Shown piece by piece: positions 63,439 through 64,000 of a DNA stretch of 64,000 nt (positions within the stretch are counted from its first letter, which is position 1; every line of letters starts with the position of its first letter). The stretch comes from Zantedeschia hybrid cultivar (taxonomy: Eukaryota > Streptophyta > Magnoliopsida > Alismatales > Araceae): contig JARZZO010000013.1 of the NCBI GenBank assembly GCA_030544215.1, forward strand, positions 46,581,196 to 46,645,195, read 5' to 3'. The position numbers and the translations under genes were made by a program. The notes below the pieces were generated by a model. It was not told the DNA's origin. It made no database searches and saw only the letters and a list, made by a program, of their open reading frames with translations.

Positions 63439-64000
63439 TGTTGAACCCAAAATAATTTTATATGCAAACCTACGCCGTTTGAGTATGCATGCATACGCAT
63501 ATGGCATATACTCGCATTGACGTGAGCCCACCATAGGAAAATACATACGTATATGCATAGCGACATGTTCGCAAAGAACTATGTTATGCAAGATAAAACA
63601 TGCACCTATGATATGGGTGAATATTGAAAATGCATGAAGCCATAGGCTCGCATTATGAGGGCAATGGAATATGAGGCATACCTAGGCCAAAAAGGTCTTG
63701 ATCGGATTTTTTTAAGGAAGCCTAAGACAGCCCCAAGTCGCCTTCTTTGGCTGCCAAAATCAATTCCCGAACCTCCTTTGCAACCCTCGATGGTGAGGCC
63801 CAAGGGAAGACCCTAAGTGCAGCAACAAACGGGGGGCCGAATGCTGCAAAATAAGGGCCAAAGTCAGTTCCGAAGTGGGCCAAAACCTGTCCCGAAATGG
63901 GTCAAAACCAGTCCCAAAACTTACCCAAAATGGCCCCAAATGGAGGCCCAATGACAAGGGTGAAAGGCCCAATAAGCGGCCCAATAGGGGAGCCCAATAT
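63439..64000. mobile_element. Probable LTR of another retrotransposon, running off the window
   Basis: The LINE E sequence ends abruptly at TGTTGAACCC, a typical LTR start. The following 560 bp are unlike the LINE. They contain inverted ATGCATGCATACGCATATG-type motifs and then a stretch rich in GGCCCAA/GGGCC, similar in style to the start of the gypsy LTR at 4,423. No coding sequence; the other end is outside the window. Confidence 0.45.

Overview
The window is plant nuclear DNA: one spliced housekeeping-type gene, interrupted and surrounded by several layers of nested transposable elements. I see no bacterial, organellar or viral gene set and no rRNA, tRNA or CRISPR array. Long introns filled with L1-type LINEs, Ty1/copia and Ty3/gypsy LTR elements, CACTA, hAT-like and Helitron-like DNA elements point to an angiosperm with a fairly large genome. 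I cannot place it further; a monocot is only a guess.

Layout. 1-4.4 kb: AT-rich DNA, a remnant of a minus-strand LTR element (LTR 1730-1979 with a Met-tRNA primer site and a very GC-rich leader), a MITE-like repeat and an unassigned GC-rich block. 4,423-11,537: a structurally complete Ty3/gypsy element (two ~980-bp LTRs, 5-bp target duplication) that keeps a short gag but no pol. It carries a three-exon antisense gene (decayed by four in-frame stops) with its own TATA box. 11.5-15.1 kb: AT-rich DNA with MITEs. 15,092-19,133: a non-autonomous CACTA element with a 3-bp TSD and a nested hAT MITE. 19.3-20.8 kb: a Helitron-like element and a tandem pair of long-TIR MITEs, directly upstream of the host gene.

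Host gene. From 20,957 the plus strand encodes a homologue of strumpellin, a core subunit of the WASH actin-nucleation regulatory complex. Seven exons (20957-21120, 21382-21556, 40528-41187, 43944-44087, 44232-44366, 44436-44561, 46685-46747) join in frame to about 489 codons, roughly the N-terminal 40% of the family length. The rest lies beyond the window. Intron 1 appears to be a GC-AG intron. Intron 2 is 19 kb and intron 7 is longer than 17 kb; both are filled with mobile DNA.

Mobile DNA in the introns. Intron 2 holds an L1 LINE (22,009-33,481, 14-bp TSD). A copia element (22,231-27,851) is inserted in its ORF1 region, and a small palindromic hAT-like MITE lies in the copia element and another in the LINE. 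A second, minus-strand LINE lies at 35.6-39.6 kb. Intron 3 holds a 5'-truncated LINE. Intron 7 holds local tandem repeats, a plus-strand LINE lacking its RT core (50.75-55.63 kb, with the third copy of the palindromic MITE), and a minus-strand LINE (from 55.93 kb) containing a fold-back element, a plus-strand LINE 3' fragment and another minus-strand LINE. From 63,439 a new LTR-like sequence runs off the window.

Most notable: the three-copy palindromic MITE built of ACCGGT/GGTACC motifs with 8-bp target duplications and open in all reading frames; the spliced antisense gene of the gypsy element; and short stem-loops at the very 3' end of the LINEs, in two sequence classes.
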